From: Acidobacteriota bacterium
Lineage (GTDB): Bacteria > Acidobacteriota > Aminicenantia > UBA2199
Assembly (NCBI GenBank): GCA_021817755.1
Contig: JAKAGC010000178.1
Coordinates: 1 to 7,575, forward strand
DNA length: 7,575 nt
Direction: 5' to 3'
Below are positions 1-6,108 of this stretch, one piece after another. Each line of letters begins with the position of its first letter. Position 1 is the first letter of the stretch. Under the pieces are notes generated by a model. It saw only the letters and a program-made list of their open reading frames with translations, was not told the DNA's origin and did no database searches. A program made the translations under genes and the position numbers.

Positions 1-75
1 AATACCCTCTAAGAACATGGCATTGCGAATGTAAGCAGACTCCCTTTCTCTATCAGGGTTTTACTCGAAAACGTT
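1..75 (+). pseudogene. Untranslated in-frame extension of the aconitase N-terminus, interrupted by TAA at 10-12
   Basis: Read in the same frame as the aconitase, codons 1-25 give NTL, a TAA stop, then EHGIANVSRLPFSIRVLLEN and V directly before the ATG at 76. This matches the AcnA N-terminal pattern (SL..LE..G....RLP.S..VLLEN..R), so it is genuine family sequence and not a leader. The stop falls where the family commonly has Glu, Lys or Gln, and each of GAA, AAA and CAA is one base from TAA. No ATG, GTG or TTG codon lies in frame between the stop and 76. Both other aconitase-strand and minus-strand genes here end in TAA, so the codon is an ordinary stop in this organism. The remaining first residues of the protein lie off the left edge. 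Confidence 0.8.
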
Positions 76-2616
76 ATGCGAAATTTCGACCGGTATAAAG
101 GCAAAACCGTTAAAGAAGAAGATGTAATCAATGTCGCGAATTGGAAACCTCAATATGAAACCAAAGTAGAGGTCCCCTTCTATCCTTACCGCGTCGTTAT
201 GCAGGATTTTACCGGAGTCCCTGCTGTTGTCGATCTCGCAGCAATGAGAAATACAGTCAAAGAACTGGGAAAAGATTCTTCCCGAATCAACCCTGCCGTT
301 CCTGTTGATCTCATTGTCGATCATTCCGTTCAGGTTGACTATTACGGCTCACATAATGCACTTGTGAAAAACCTTGAAATGGAATACCAACGAAACAATG
401 AACGTTACTCATTACTCAAATGGGCTCAAAAAACCTTTGATCGTTTCAGGATATTCCCTCCCGGAGCAGGTATTATCCATCAGGTCAACCTCGAATACCT
501 TGCAAAAGTAGTAGCCGTTGAAAATATTGATGGTCATATGGTTGCTTTTCCCGATACACTGGTCGGAACCGATTCCCATACCACTATGATAAACGGTATA
601 GGAATAATCGGATGGGGAGTTGGAGGTATCGAAGCCGAATCCGCAATTTTAGGCCAGCCCATCTATATTAAAATTCCAGAAGTCATCGGCGTTAAACTTA
701 TCGGCACACTTCCTCCCGGTTCAACTGCCACTGATCTTGTACTCACAATTACTCAGCTTCTTAGAAAAGAGAATGTTGTCGAAAAATTCGTTGAATTTTT
801 CGGACCAGGCATTCATTCCCTTCCACTCCCTGATCGTGCCACAATTGCCAATATGGCCCCCGAATACGGAGCCACAGTAGGTTACTTCCCCGTCGATCAA
901 CAAGTTCTCGATTATCTCGCTCTTACAGGCCGAGAAGAAATCGTAGAACTCGTTGAAATGTACAGCCGCCTTCAGGGAATCTTCTATACCCATGATGAAC
1001 ACCCCCAGTATACCAAAGAAATTATACTTGATCTTGCAACCGTTCAACCCTCACTCGCCGGTCCCTCTCGCCCACAGGATCGCGTACTTTTACAAGACAT
1101 AAAATCTTCTTTTGAAGATCATATCAATAACTTATCCACTGACCAGCAATCCCAAAAGAAAGAAATCACTGTAACCATCGACAATCAAAGTGAAACCCTC
1201 ACCCACGGAAGTGTTGTTATTGCTGCCATTACATCTTGTACCAATACTTCCAATCCCCGTGTCCTCATCGGTGCCGGACTTCTTGCCAGGAATGCCGTCC
1301 AAAGAGGACTCAAAGTAAAAAAATATGTCAAAACCTCTTTTGCACCCGGCTCCCGTGCAGTAGGTGGATATATGGAAAAAACAGGATTAATGCCCTACCT
1401 CGAAAAACTCGGATTCAATATCATCGCCTATGGCTGTACCACTTGCATCGGTAACAGTGGCCCACTTCATCCATCCATCGAAGCTGCAATTCGGGAAAAT
1501 CACCTTGTTGCTGCTGCCGTTTTATCCGGCAACCGTAACTTTGAAGCCCGTATCCACCAGGAAGTAAAAGCCAATTATCTCGCTTCCCCTCCACTCGTTG
1601 TCGCTTTTGCTCTTGCTGGTACAGTCCAAATCGACATGCAAACTCAACCCCTCGGTATCGATATCCATGGCAAACCCGTTTTCCTTAAAGATATCTGGCC
1701 TCAGCCCCAGGAAATAATTAAAATTATGCAACAGGTCATCAATCCCGCAGTCTACAAAGAAAAATACGCCAATATACTCGAAGGAGACAAAAATTGGCAA
1801 GACTTACCCATAAAAGAAGGTGATACTTTCGACTGGAACCAATCCTCCACCTATATCCGCCGGGTTCCCTTTCTTGATGATTTCAATATGACCCCCCCTA
1901 AATTGAATGATATCATCGAAGCACGACTACTTTTAATGTTAGGTGATTCAGTTACCACCGATCACATATCACCCGCTGGAGCCATAGATCAGGATTACCC
2001 CGCAGGTCAGTACCTCATCCATCATCAAGTCACCCCCCAGGATTTTAATTCTTACGGATCCAGGCGTGGAAATCATGAAGTCATGATGCGAGGAACTTTC
2101 GGCAATATACGTATCAAAAACAAACTCGTTTCCCCTGTCGAAGGCGGATATACACGCATACTACCCCAGAATGAACAGGCATATATTTTCGATGCCGCTA
2201 CAGAATACAAAAAACAAGGTGTTCCCTTAATAATTATTGCAGGTAAAGAATACGGAACCGGGTCATCCCGCGATTGGGCTGCGAAAGGAACTCTCCTTCT
2301 CGGTGTCCGTGCTGTAATTGCCGAATCTTTTGAACGCATTCACCGGAGTAATCTCATCGGTATGGGTGTTCTTCCTCTTCAATTCGAACCTAGCATTAAT
2401 CCCCAAACCCTCGGTTTAACCGGAACTGAACGATTTACCATCAAAGATATAGACTCTGTTTCACCTGGGAAGCCATTAACCGTAACTGTTGTTTCCGATA
2501 CAGGAAAATCTTTCTCTTTTAATGTCATATCCCGCCTCGATACTGAAATCGAAGTCGCCTATTACAAACACCAAGGAATCCTTCCCTATGTTCTCAGGGA
2601 GATGATTGTTGAATAA
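76..2616 (+). CDS. acnA: Aconitate hydratase, AcnA/IRP1 type (N-terminus apparently cut by an upstream in-frame stop)
   Basis: Interconverts citrate and isocitrate through a [4Fe-4S] cluster in the cytoplasm. The 846-residue product matches the AcnA family along its whole length. Visible landmarks are QDFTGVPAVVDLAAMR near residue 43, the GTDSHTTMINGIG block, cluster-ligand cysteines C388 (SCTNTSNP), C454 and C457 (GCTTCIGNSG), the GDSVTTDHISPAG motif at 623-635, and the swivel-domain GSSRDWAAKG with catalytic-type serine S730 and R732. The cysteine spacing (66 and 3) equals that of E. coli AcnA (891 residues), and the C-terminus ends at the family's usual place. The start is abnormal. ATG 76 aligns to about residue 50 of AcnA, has no Shine-Dalgarno before it, and family-like sequence continues in frame upstream to a TAA at 10-12. 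The gene is therefore either a nonsense pseudogene, a sequence error, or translated from an internal start. Function of the family is certain; activity of this copy is not. Confidence 0.93.
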   Translation: MRNFDRYKGKTVKEEDVINVANWKPQYETKVEVPFYPYRVVMQDFTGVPAVVDLAAMRNTVKELGKDSSRINPAVPVDLIVDHSVQVDYYGSHNALVKNLEMEYQRNNERYSLLKWAQKTFDRFRIFPPGAGIIHQVNLEYLAKVVAVENIDGHMVAFPDTLVGTDSHTTMINGIGIIGWGVGGIEAESAILGQPIYIKIPEVIGVKLIGTLPPGSTATDLVLTITQLLRKENVVEKFVEFFGPGIHSLPLPDRATIANMAPEYGATVGYFPVDQQVLDYLALTGREEIVELVEMYSRLQGIFYTHDEHPQYTKEIILDLATVQPSLAGPSRPQDRVLLQDIKSSFEDHINNLSTDQQSQKKEITVTIDNQSETLTHGSVVIAAITSCTNTSNPRVLIGAGLLARNAVQRGLKVKKYVKTSFAPGSRAVGGYMEKTGLMPYLEKLGFNIIAYGCTTCIGNSGPLHPSIEAAIRENHLVAAAVLSGNRNFEARIHQEVKANYLASPPLVVAFALAGTVQIDMQTQPLGIDIHGKPVFLKDIWPQPQEIIKIMQQVINPAVYKEKYANILEGDKNWQDLPIKEGDTFDWNQSSTYIRRVPFLDDFNMTPPKLNDIIEARLLLMLGDSVTTDHISPAGAIDQDYPAGQYLIHHQVTPQDFNSYGSRRGNHEVMMRGTFGNIRIKNKLVSPVEGGYTRILPQNEQAYIFDAATEYKKQGVPLIIIAGKEYGTGSSRDWAAKGTLLLGVRAVIAESFERIHRSNLIGMGVLPLQFEPSINPQTLGLTGTERFTIKDIDSVSPGKPLTVTVVSDTGKSFSFNVISRLDTEIEVAYYKHQGILPYVLREMIVE

Positions 2617-2717
2617 AATATAACCCTCAATTAAATTGTTTCCTTTTAAAAAAGCGTTCCATCCTGATTAACTCTGTTTGCGATTTTTCATAAAAAAAGT
2701 AAATGAAGATAATCTCC

Positions 2718-2743
2718 GGTGTGCCGCTCTGAGGCAGCACACC
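2718..2743. terminator. Hairpin between convergent genes, possible bidirectional terminator
   Basis: GGTGTGC (2718-2724) pairs perfectly with GCACACC (2737-2743), with two or three further pairs inside. It is the only GC-rich patch in the 195-base spacer between the aconitase stop and the stop of the TPR gene. The position suits a shared transcription end. On the plus strand only a short TTTT follows, about ten bases later; on the minus strand a T7 run follows about 20 bases later. It is therefore not a textbook intrinsic terminator in either direction. The rest of the spacer (2617-2811) shows no ORF or other feature. Confidence 0.45.
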
Positions 2744-2811
2744 CTTAAAACCTTTTATATCGCTCTCATAAGATAGGTAAGTCTTAAATTATAGTCTTTT
2801 TCACAGTACTA

Positions 2812-3564
2812 TTAAATATCCGAAACGTCCAGGATGTGTTTCAGCATTTTTTCCGAGCGTTTATCATCCGGGTTCAGCTCCACCGCTTTCCTGAAAATGT
2901 TCACTGCTTCCGCCATATTACCGGATTCAAAATGTGCATACCCCAGGTGATACAGCACTGCTTCATCTTCCGAACAGCATGACATTAGTTTTCCCAGGTG
3001 TTGGATCGCTTTCTTGTATTCACCCTGGGCATTGTAATTCACTCCCAGATGATAATTGGCGATAAAGGAACTCGGTTTATACTCCAGCAGTTTATTATAA
3101 GATTCGATCGCTTTTTGTTGTTCCCCGATATGGAAATAGGTTATACCCAACCAATAGTAGGAGATCGCAAACTGTGGATTGAATTTTAGGCAGGTTTCAA
3201 AACTCTCAATCGCTTTTCGAATCTGAGCCCGCCTGTAATAACTGATTCCTATGTAGTAGTAGGTATCTGCCAGATCACTTTTGATCTCGATTGATTTTTT
3301 ATAATTTTCGATGGATTTATCCATTTCACCCAACTGGTAGTACAACCCACCGAGGTAGCGATAGGAATAGGGATTTTTACCTTCCATTCCATTGTATTTT
3401 TCATAGGTTTCGATCGCACCCCGCAAATCCCCATTGTGTTTCAATTCTCTTGCCTTCAACAGCAGGTACGCCGGATTCGATTCGTTTTGAAACGGATTCC
3501 CACACAATGGACAAAAATGATATTCCGGATCAAAGCTTTTGTTGCATTCGTGGCAATGGTTCAT
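2812..3564 (-). CDS. Zinc-ribbon and tetratricopeptide-repeat (TPR) protein of unknown function
   Basis: A 250-residue protein. The N-terminus carries a CxxC-x10-CxxC zinc-ribbon (C4, C7, C18, C21, the second pair in the form CPLCG). Residues about 33 to 236 form six consecutive 34-residue TPR units, with typical YY.lG..Y...G...KAIE.....L...P patterns and no gaps between units. There is no signal peptide or membrane segment, so it is probably a cytoplasmic protein-binding scaffold. Its ATG lies one base after the stop of the upstream dehydrogenase gene. Its ribosome binding site (AAAGGAG, 3577-3571, six bases from the ATG) is built into that gene's last codons, so the two are very likely translationally coupled. 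TPR domains bind other proteins, but nothing in the sequence names a partner. A link to the citrate-cycle enzymes rests on gene order alone. Confidence 0.9.
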   Translation of the reverse strand: MNHCHECNKSFDPEYHFCPLCGNPFQNESNPAYLLLKARELKHNGDLRGAIETYEKYNGMEGKNPYSYRYLGGLYYQLGEMDKSIENYKKSIEIKSDLADTYYYIGISYYRRAQIRKAIESFETCLKFNPQFAISYYWLGITYFHIGEQQKAIESYNKLLEYKPSSFIANYHLGVNYNAQGEYKKAIQHLGKLMSCCSEDEAVLYHLGYAHFESGNMAEAVNIFRKAVELNPDDKRSEKMLKHILDVSDI

Positions 3565-3565
3565 G

Positions 3566-4651
3566 TTATTCTCCTTTAAGAACTAAATCATAGTTTTGAC
3601 CAATCGCATTCAAATTATCTAAGACTTTTTTCATTAACGGAACAGTTACCGAATTCGCTTCAGTAGCTTCATATTCTACTTCGCCCGCTATGTAAATCCG
3701 ATCCTGTCCTTCAGCCAACTGTGAATGTTTCAATAACCGGATGAAGTAGTCCATCTTGTTTTCGATCGCATCCTGTCCAGCAAAAGCAGCCGGATTGATA
3801 ACCCCCATGAAGTGTGCCACTTCAGGCGGTTGATTCTTTTTGCCGTAAACATCCGTTCCCACTGCTCCATCCGAAAAAACACCACAGAGAATATCCACCA
3901 GAGTAGCCAGTCCGTAACCTTTATGTCCTGCATTAATCATTCCCTCGCCACCGATGGGAAGCAATCCTCCGCCTTTCCGGTTTGCCAGGTTATCCAGCAC
4001 CCGTTTCGCATCCGTTGTAGCACATCCTTTTTCATCCGTTGCCCATGTTTTCGGCATCGAATCCCCTTTACGTGCATAAACTTCCACTTTCCCTCTCGGT
4101 ACTGTCGAAGTCGCCATATCCAGAAGGAAAGGGCGTTCCTGTTTCGTCGGCACTCCCATAGAAATAGGATTTGTTCCCAGTACCGCATCTTTTCCGAAGG
4201 TCGGAACCACGAGCGGTGCTGAGTTCGTAAATGAGAATCCGATCATTTTTTCTTTCAAAGCCATTAATGTATAATAACCTGCGATGCCATAGTGATTTGA
4301 ATTTCGAATCGTAGCAAAACACATATAGTTTTTCCGGGCTTTTTCAATACACCGTTTCATCGTTTCATAGCCCACCATCTGGCCAATTCCACCATTCGCA
4401 TCGATTAAAAGCGAAACAGGAGTTTCCACAACTGTTTTAAATTCCGCATTAATCTTGATAGCATTTATTTTGATATCATCCACATAACGTTGCAATCTTG
4501 CTACTCCATGTGATTCGATACCACGTAAATCTGCTATCACCAGCACATCTGCTGTTATCTCCGCTTGTTCCTTGCTCATTCCTACTTTCATAAAAACATT
4601 CTTCACAAACTCTTTTAACTCGTGTGTTTTTACTCTTATTGTGTCTGTCAT
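3566..4651 (-). CDS. Ldh2-family NAD(P)-dependent dehydrogenase, probable malate dehydrogenase
   Basis: A 361-residue member of the malate/L-lactate/sulfolactate dehydrogenase family (Pfam Ldh_2), a fold unrelated to the classical Rossmann-type MDH. Visible family signatures are RGIESHG (R43 to G49, conserved His48), NSNHYG with His120, LGTNP at 158-162, LDMATST at 177-183 with RGK following, GGLLPIGG at 228-235, and GHKGYGLA at 242-249. Members oxidise a 2-hydroxyacid to the 2-oxoacid with NAD(P). Known substrates include malate, lactate, sulfolactate, ureidoglycolate and diketogulonate, so sequence alone does not fix the substrate. Position directly after icd and near citrate synthase favours malate to oxaloacetate. 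The ATG has AGGAGG five bases upstream and lies 33 bases after the icd stop with no promoter between, so it belongs to the icd transcript. Family membership is near certain; malate as substrate is inferred. Confidence 0.93.
   Translation of the reverse strand: MTDTIRVKTHELKEFVKNVFMKVGMSKEQAEITADVLVIADLRGIESHGVARLQRYVDDIKINAIKINAEFKTVVETPVSLLIDANGGIGQMVGYETMKRCIEKARKNYMCFATIRNSNHYGIAGYYTLMALKEKMIGFSFTNSAPLVVPTFGKDAVLGTNPISMGVPTKQERPFLLDMATSTVPRGKVEVYARKGDSMPKTWATDEKGCATTDAKRVLDNLANRKGGGLLPIGGEGMINAGHKGYGLATLVDILCGVFSDGAVGTDVYGKKNQPPEVAHFMGVINPAAFAGQDAIENKMDYFIRLLKHSQLAEGQDRIYIAGEVEYEATEANSVTVPLMKKVLDNLNAIGQNYDLVLKGE
3571..3577 (-). promoter_or_regulatory. Ribosome binding site of the TPR gene, embedded in the preceding coding sequence
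   Basis: On the minus strand AAAGGAG is followed by AATAAC and the ATG at 3564. The same bases are the Lys-Gly-Glu-stop codons ending the dehydrogenase gene. Ribosomes finishing that gene are placed directly on this start, which predicts coupled production of the two proteins. Confidence 0.8.
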
Positions 4652-4656
4652 ATTGT

Positions 4657-4662
4657 CCTCCT
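4657..4662 (-). promoter_or_regulatory. Ribosome binding site of the Ldh2-family dehydrogenase
   Basis: A perfect AGGAGG on the minus strand stands five bases before the ATG at 4651, inside the 33-base gap after icd. It settles the start codon and indicates independent loading of ribosomes on this gene within the shared transcript. Confidence 0.8.
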
Positions 4663-4684
4663 AATTGTAACCATACATCTTTTC

Positions 4685-5890
4685 TTAAAGATTAGAAATA
4701 ATTGCCTTTGCAAATTCGGAAGTTTTCAACGGTTCCACATTTCCAATTTGTCTTGCCAGATCATAAGTCACTTTCTTATCCAAAATTGCTTTTCCAATCG
4801 CATATTTGATTCGATTTGCCGCTTCTTCCCATCCAATATGCTCCAACATCATCAATGCCGAAAGTAGAATCGACCCCGGATTTACTTTATCCTGCCCCGC
4901 ATATTTCGGTGCAGTACCATGTGTCGCTTCAAACAACGCCACATCATCTCTCAGATTTCCTCCCGGTGCCATTCCCAATCCCCCCACCTGTGCCGCTGCC
5001 GCATCCGATAAATAATCACCGTTTAAATTCGGTGTTGCCAACACATCATATTCATCAGGCCTCAACAACAATTGTTGGAACATCGAATCCGCGATCCGGT
5101 CCTTAATAATAACTTTTCCTTCAGACCGTGCACCCTCTCCAACAGCATCCTCTGTAACCGTAACATCTCCAAATTCACGCGCCGCCAATTCATATCCCCA
5201 TGTTTTGAAATATCCTTCAGTATATTTCATGATATTTCCTTTATGCACCAGTGTAACGCTCTTCCGGTTATGCGATATCGCATACCGGATCGCCATCCGA
5301 ATTAGACGTTCCGAACCCTGTTTCGACATCGGTTTAATCCCAATCGATGCTCCAGGTGTTACATTTTTCTTCATTGTTTTTAATAGTTCGATGATCGAAT
5401 TTGCTTCCGGTGAACCCGCCGGAAATTCGATACCAGCATAGACATCCTCTGTATTTTCACGAAAAATTACTACATCCAATTTCTCCGGTTCTTTCATCGG
5501 TGAAGGAACCCCTTTAATATAGCTTACCGGACGAATACAAGCATACAGATCCAACACCTGTCTCAATGTCACATTAATACTTCGGAACCCCCCTCCAATA
5601 GGCGTCGTTAACGGACCTTTTATTGCCACCCTATATTCTTCAATCAATTTCGGTGTTTCATCCGGTAAATAGAGTCCCAATTGCTTAAACGCTTTCTCGC
5701 CTGCTAAAATTTCTTTCCATTCGATTTTACGCCCCTGTCCGTATTCTTTTTCAACCCCAGCATCTATTATTTCAATCATCGCCGGCGTAATATCTACACC
5801 GATTCCATCTCCTTCGATATAAAGAATCACCGGTTTATCAGGGACCACTAATTTTCCATCTTTGTAAATTATTTTATCAGACATTGTCAA
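4685..5890 (-). CDS. icd: Isocitrate dehydrogenase, NADP-dependent (E. coli Icd type)
   Basis: Oxidatively decarboxylates isocitrate to 2-oxoglutarate. The 401-residue product aligns with E. coli Icd (416 residues) with a constant offset of 15 in its second half. Substrate-site residues are visible: S104 and N106 (RSIN), R110, R120, R144 (FREN), Y151, K217 (HKGN), and metal-binding D268, D292 and D296. Coenzyme residues K329, Y330, V336, Y376 and R380 match those that give NADP specificity in E. coli, so NADP use is strongly indicated. S104 equals the Ser113 phosphorylated by AceK in enterics, but no kinase gene is in the window. The start is uncertain: TTG at 5890 is six bases from GGAGG, while ATG at 5884, two codons later, is twelve bases away and avoids a rare start. 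First gene of a probable icd-dehydrogenase-TPR operon with its own promoter, divergent from citrate synthase. Confidence 0.97.
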   Translation of the reverse strand: MTMSDKIIYKDGKLVVPDKPVILYIEGDGIGVDITPAMIEIIDAGVEKEYGQGRKIEWKEILAGEKAFKQLGLYLPDETPKLIEEYRVAIKGPLTTPIGGGFRSINVTLRQVLDLYACIRPVSYIKGVPSPMKEPEKLDVVIFRENTEDVYAGIEFPAGSPEANSIIELLKTMKKNVTPGASIGIKPMSKQGSERLIRMAIRYAISHNRKSVTLVHKGNIMKYTEGYFKTWGYELAAREFGDVTVTEDAVGEGARSEGKVIIKDRIADSMFQQLLLRPDEYDVLATPNLNGDYLSDAAAAQVGGLGMAPGGNLRDDVALFEATHGTAPKYAGQDKVNPGSILLSALMMLEHIGWEEAANRIKYAIGKAILDKKVTYDLARQIGNVEPLKTSEFAKAIISNL

Positions 5891-5896
5891 TCTATG

Positions 5897-5901
5897 CCTC
5901 C
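5897..5901 (-). promoter_or_regulatory. Ribosome binding site of icd
   Basis: GGAGG on the minus strand, six bases from the TTG at 5890 and twelve from the ATG at 5884. The spacing favours TTG and the codon favours ATG. The upstream promoter predicts a transcript beginning at or within a few bases of this site. Confidence 0.7.
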
Positions 5902-5907
5902 GTTCAA

Positions 5908-5936
5908 ATTGTAGAATTTTAACAAAAGATTGTCAA
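5908..5936 (-). promoter_or_regulatory. Sigma-70-type promoter for the icd operon
   Basis: On the minus strand a consensus TTGACA (5936-5931) and TACAAT (5913-5908, five of six matches) are separated by exactly 17 bases. The sequence upstream is rich in A and T runs. Transcription should begin near 5903-5900, giving an exceptionally short leader of about 10 to 20 bases in which the Shine-Dalgarno sits at the very 5' end. Confidence 0.8.
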
Positions 5937-6015
5937 GAATTTTTTTGAAAATTTTATTTAATGTTCTCAGTAAAGAAAAAAGGTGGAAATAAAACATAAC
6001 CTCCATACTATTTTA

Positions 6016-6041
6016 TTTTTTTTTAACATTTTTTTTTAACA
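6016..6041 (+). repeat. Perfect tandem duplication of a 13-base T-rich unit
   Basis: The unit TTTTTTTTTAACA occurs twice back to back (6016-6028 and 6029-6041). It ends five bases before the -35 box of the citrate synthase promoter, where an UP element would lie. T-runs of this kind contact the RNA polymerase alpha subunits and bend DNA, so a promoter-strengthening role is plausible. Slippage during replication could also explain it. Confidence 0.85.
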
Positions 6042-6045
6042 ACTA

Positions 6046-6074
6046 TTGCAAATTATTTTTCAATCTAGTATAAC
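6046..6074 (+). promoter_or_regulatory. Sigma-70-type promoter for citrate synthase
   Basis: TTGCAA (6046-6051) and TATAAC (6069-6074, five of six matches to TATAAT) are 17 bases apart. The predicted start of transcription is near 6081, giving a leader of about 28 bases with a good ribosome binding site. The TTG that opens the longest in-frame reading frame at 6046 is this -35 box, which argues against that TTG being a start codon. Confidence 0.65.
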
Positions 6075-6097
6075 CTATTGCGCAAATAAATTATTGC

Positions 6098-6102
6098 AGG
6101 AG
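6098..6102 (+). promoter_or_regulatory. Ribosome binding site that fixes the citrate synthase start
   Basis: AGGAG stands six bases before the ATG at 6109. No comparable site precedes the in-frame TTG at 6046, so the 21 extra residues of the longer frame are excluded. Confidence 0.85.
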
Positions 6103-6108
6103 ACTAAC

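Noticed and set aside
10..12. Stop-codon reassignment or recoding (Sec, Pyl) to explain the TAA in the aconitase
   Set aside because: TAA is not the selenocysteine or pyrrolysine codon, and the other genes in the window all end in TAA, so it acts as a normal stop.
721..1047. A 108-codon minus-strand frame inside the aconitase gene
   Set aside because: It lies wholly within conserved aconitase coding sequence, with no promoter, ribosome binding site or recognisable product.
1892..1898. A run of seven C in the aconitase gene as a possible frameshift site
   Set aside because: The family sequence continues in the same frame on both sides (FNMTPPKLND), so no shift is present or needed.
2644..2694. 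AAAAAGCG and CGATTTTT as arms of a terminator just after the aconitase
   Set aside because: The match is short, carries a mismatch next to the loop and would enclose an unpaired stretch of about 25 bases. It is too weak to call.
3812..4222. A 136-codon plus-strand frame opposite the Ldh2-type dehydrogenase
   Set aside because: The sequence is rich in Arg, Cys, His and Ser, as expected from reading the antisense of this gene. It has no recognisable domain or start signal.
4806..5441. Several plus-strand reading frames antisense to icd
   Set aside because: They lie opposite a fully conserved icd gene, lack ribosome binding sites and encode biased, non-domain-like sequence. They are frame shadows.
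5887..5997. A 36-codon minus-strand reading frame with GGAGG before its ATG, ending at the icd start
   Set aside because: The GGAGG is only two bases from the ATG, the product is low-complexity Leu/Phe/Lys/Asn, and it runs through the icd promoter. It is most likely chance in A/T-rich DNA.
6046..6108. A 21-residue N-terminal extension of citrate synthase starting at TTG 6046
   Set aside because: The TTG is the -35 box of a good promoter, there is no ribosome binding site before it, the added residues do not match the family, and ATG 6109 has AGGAG at ideal spacing.
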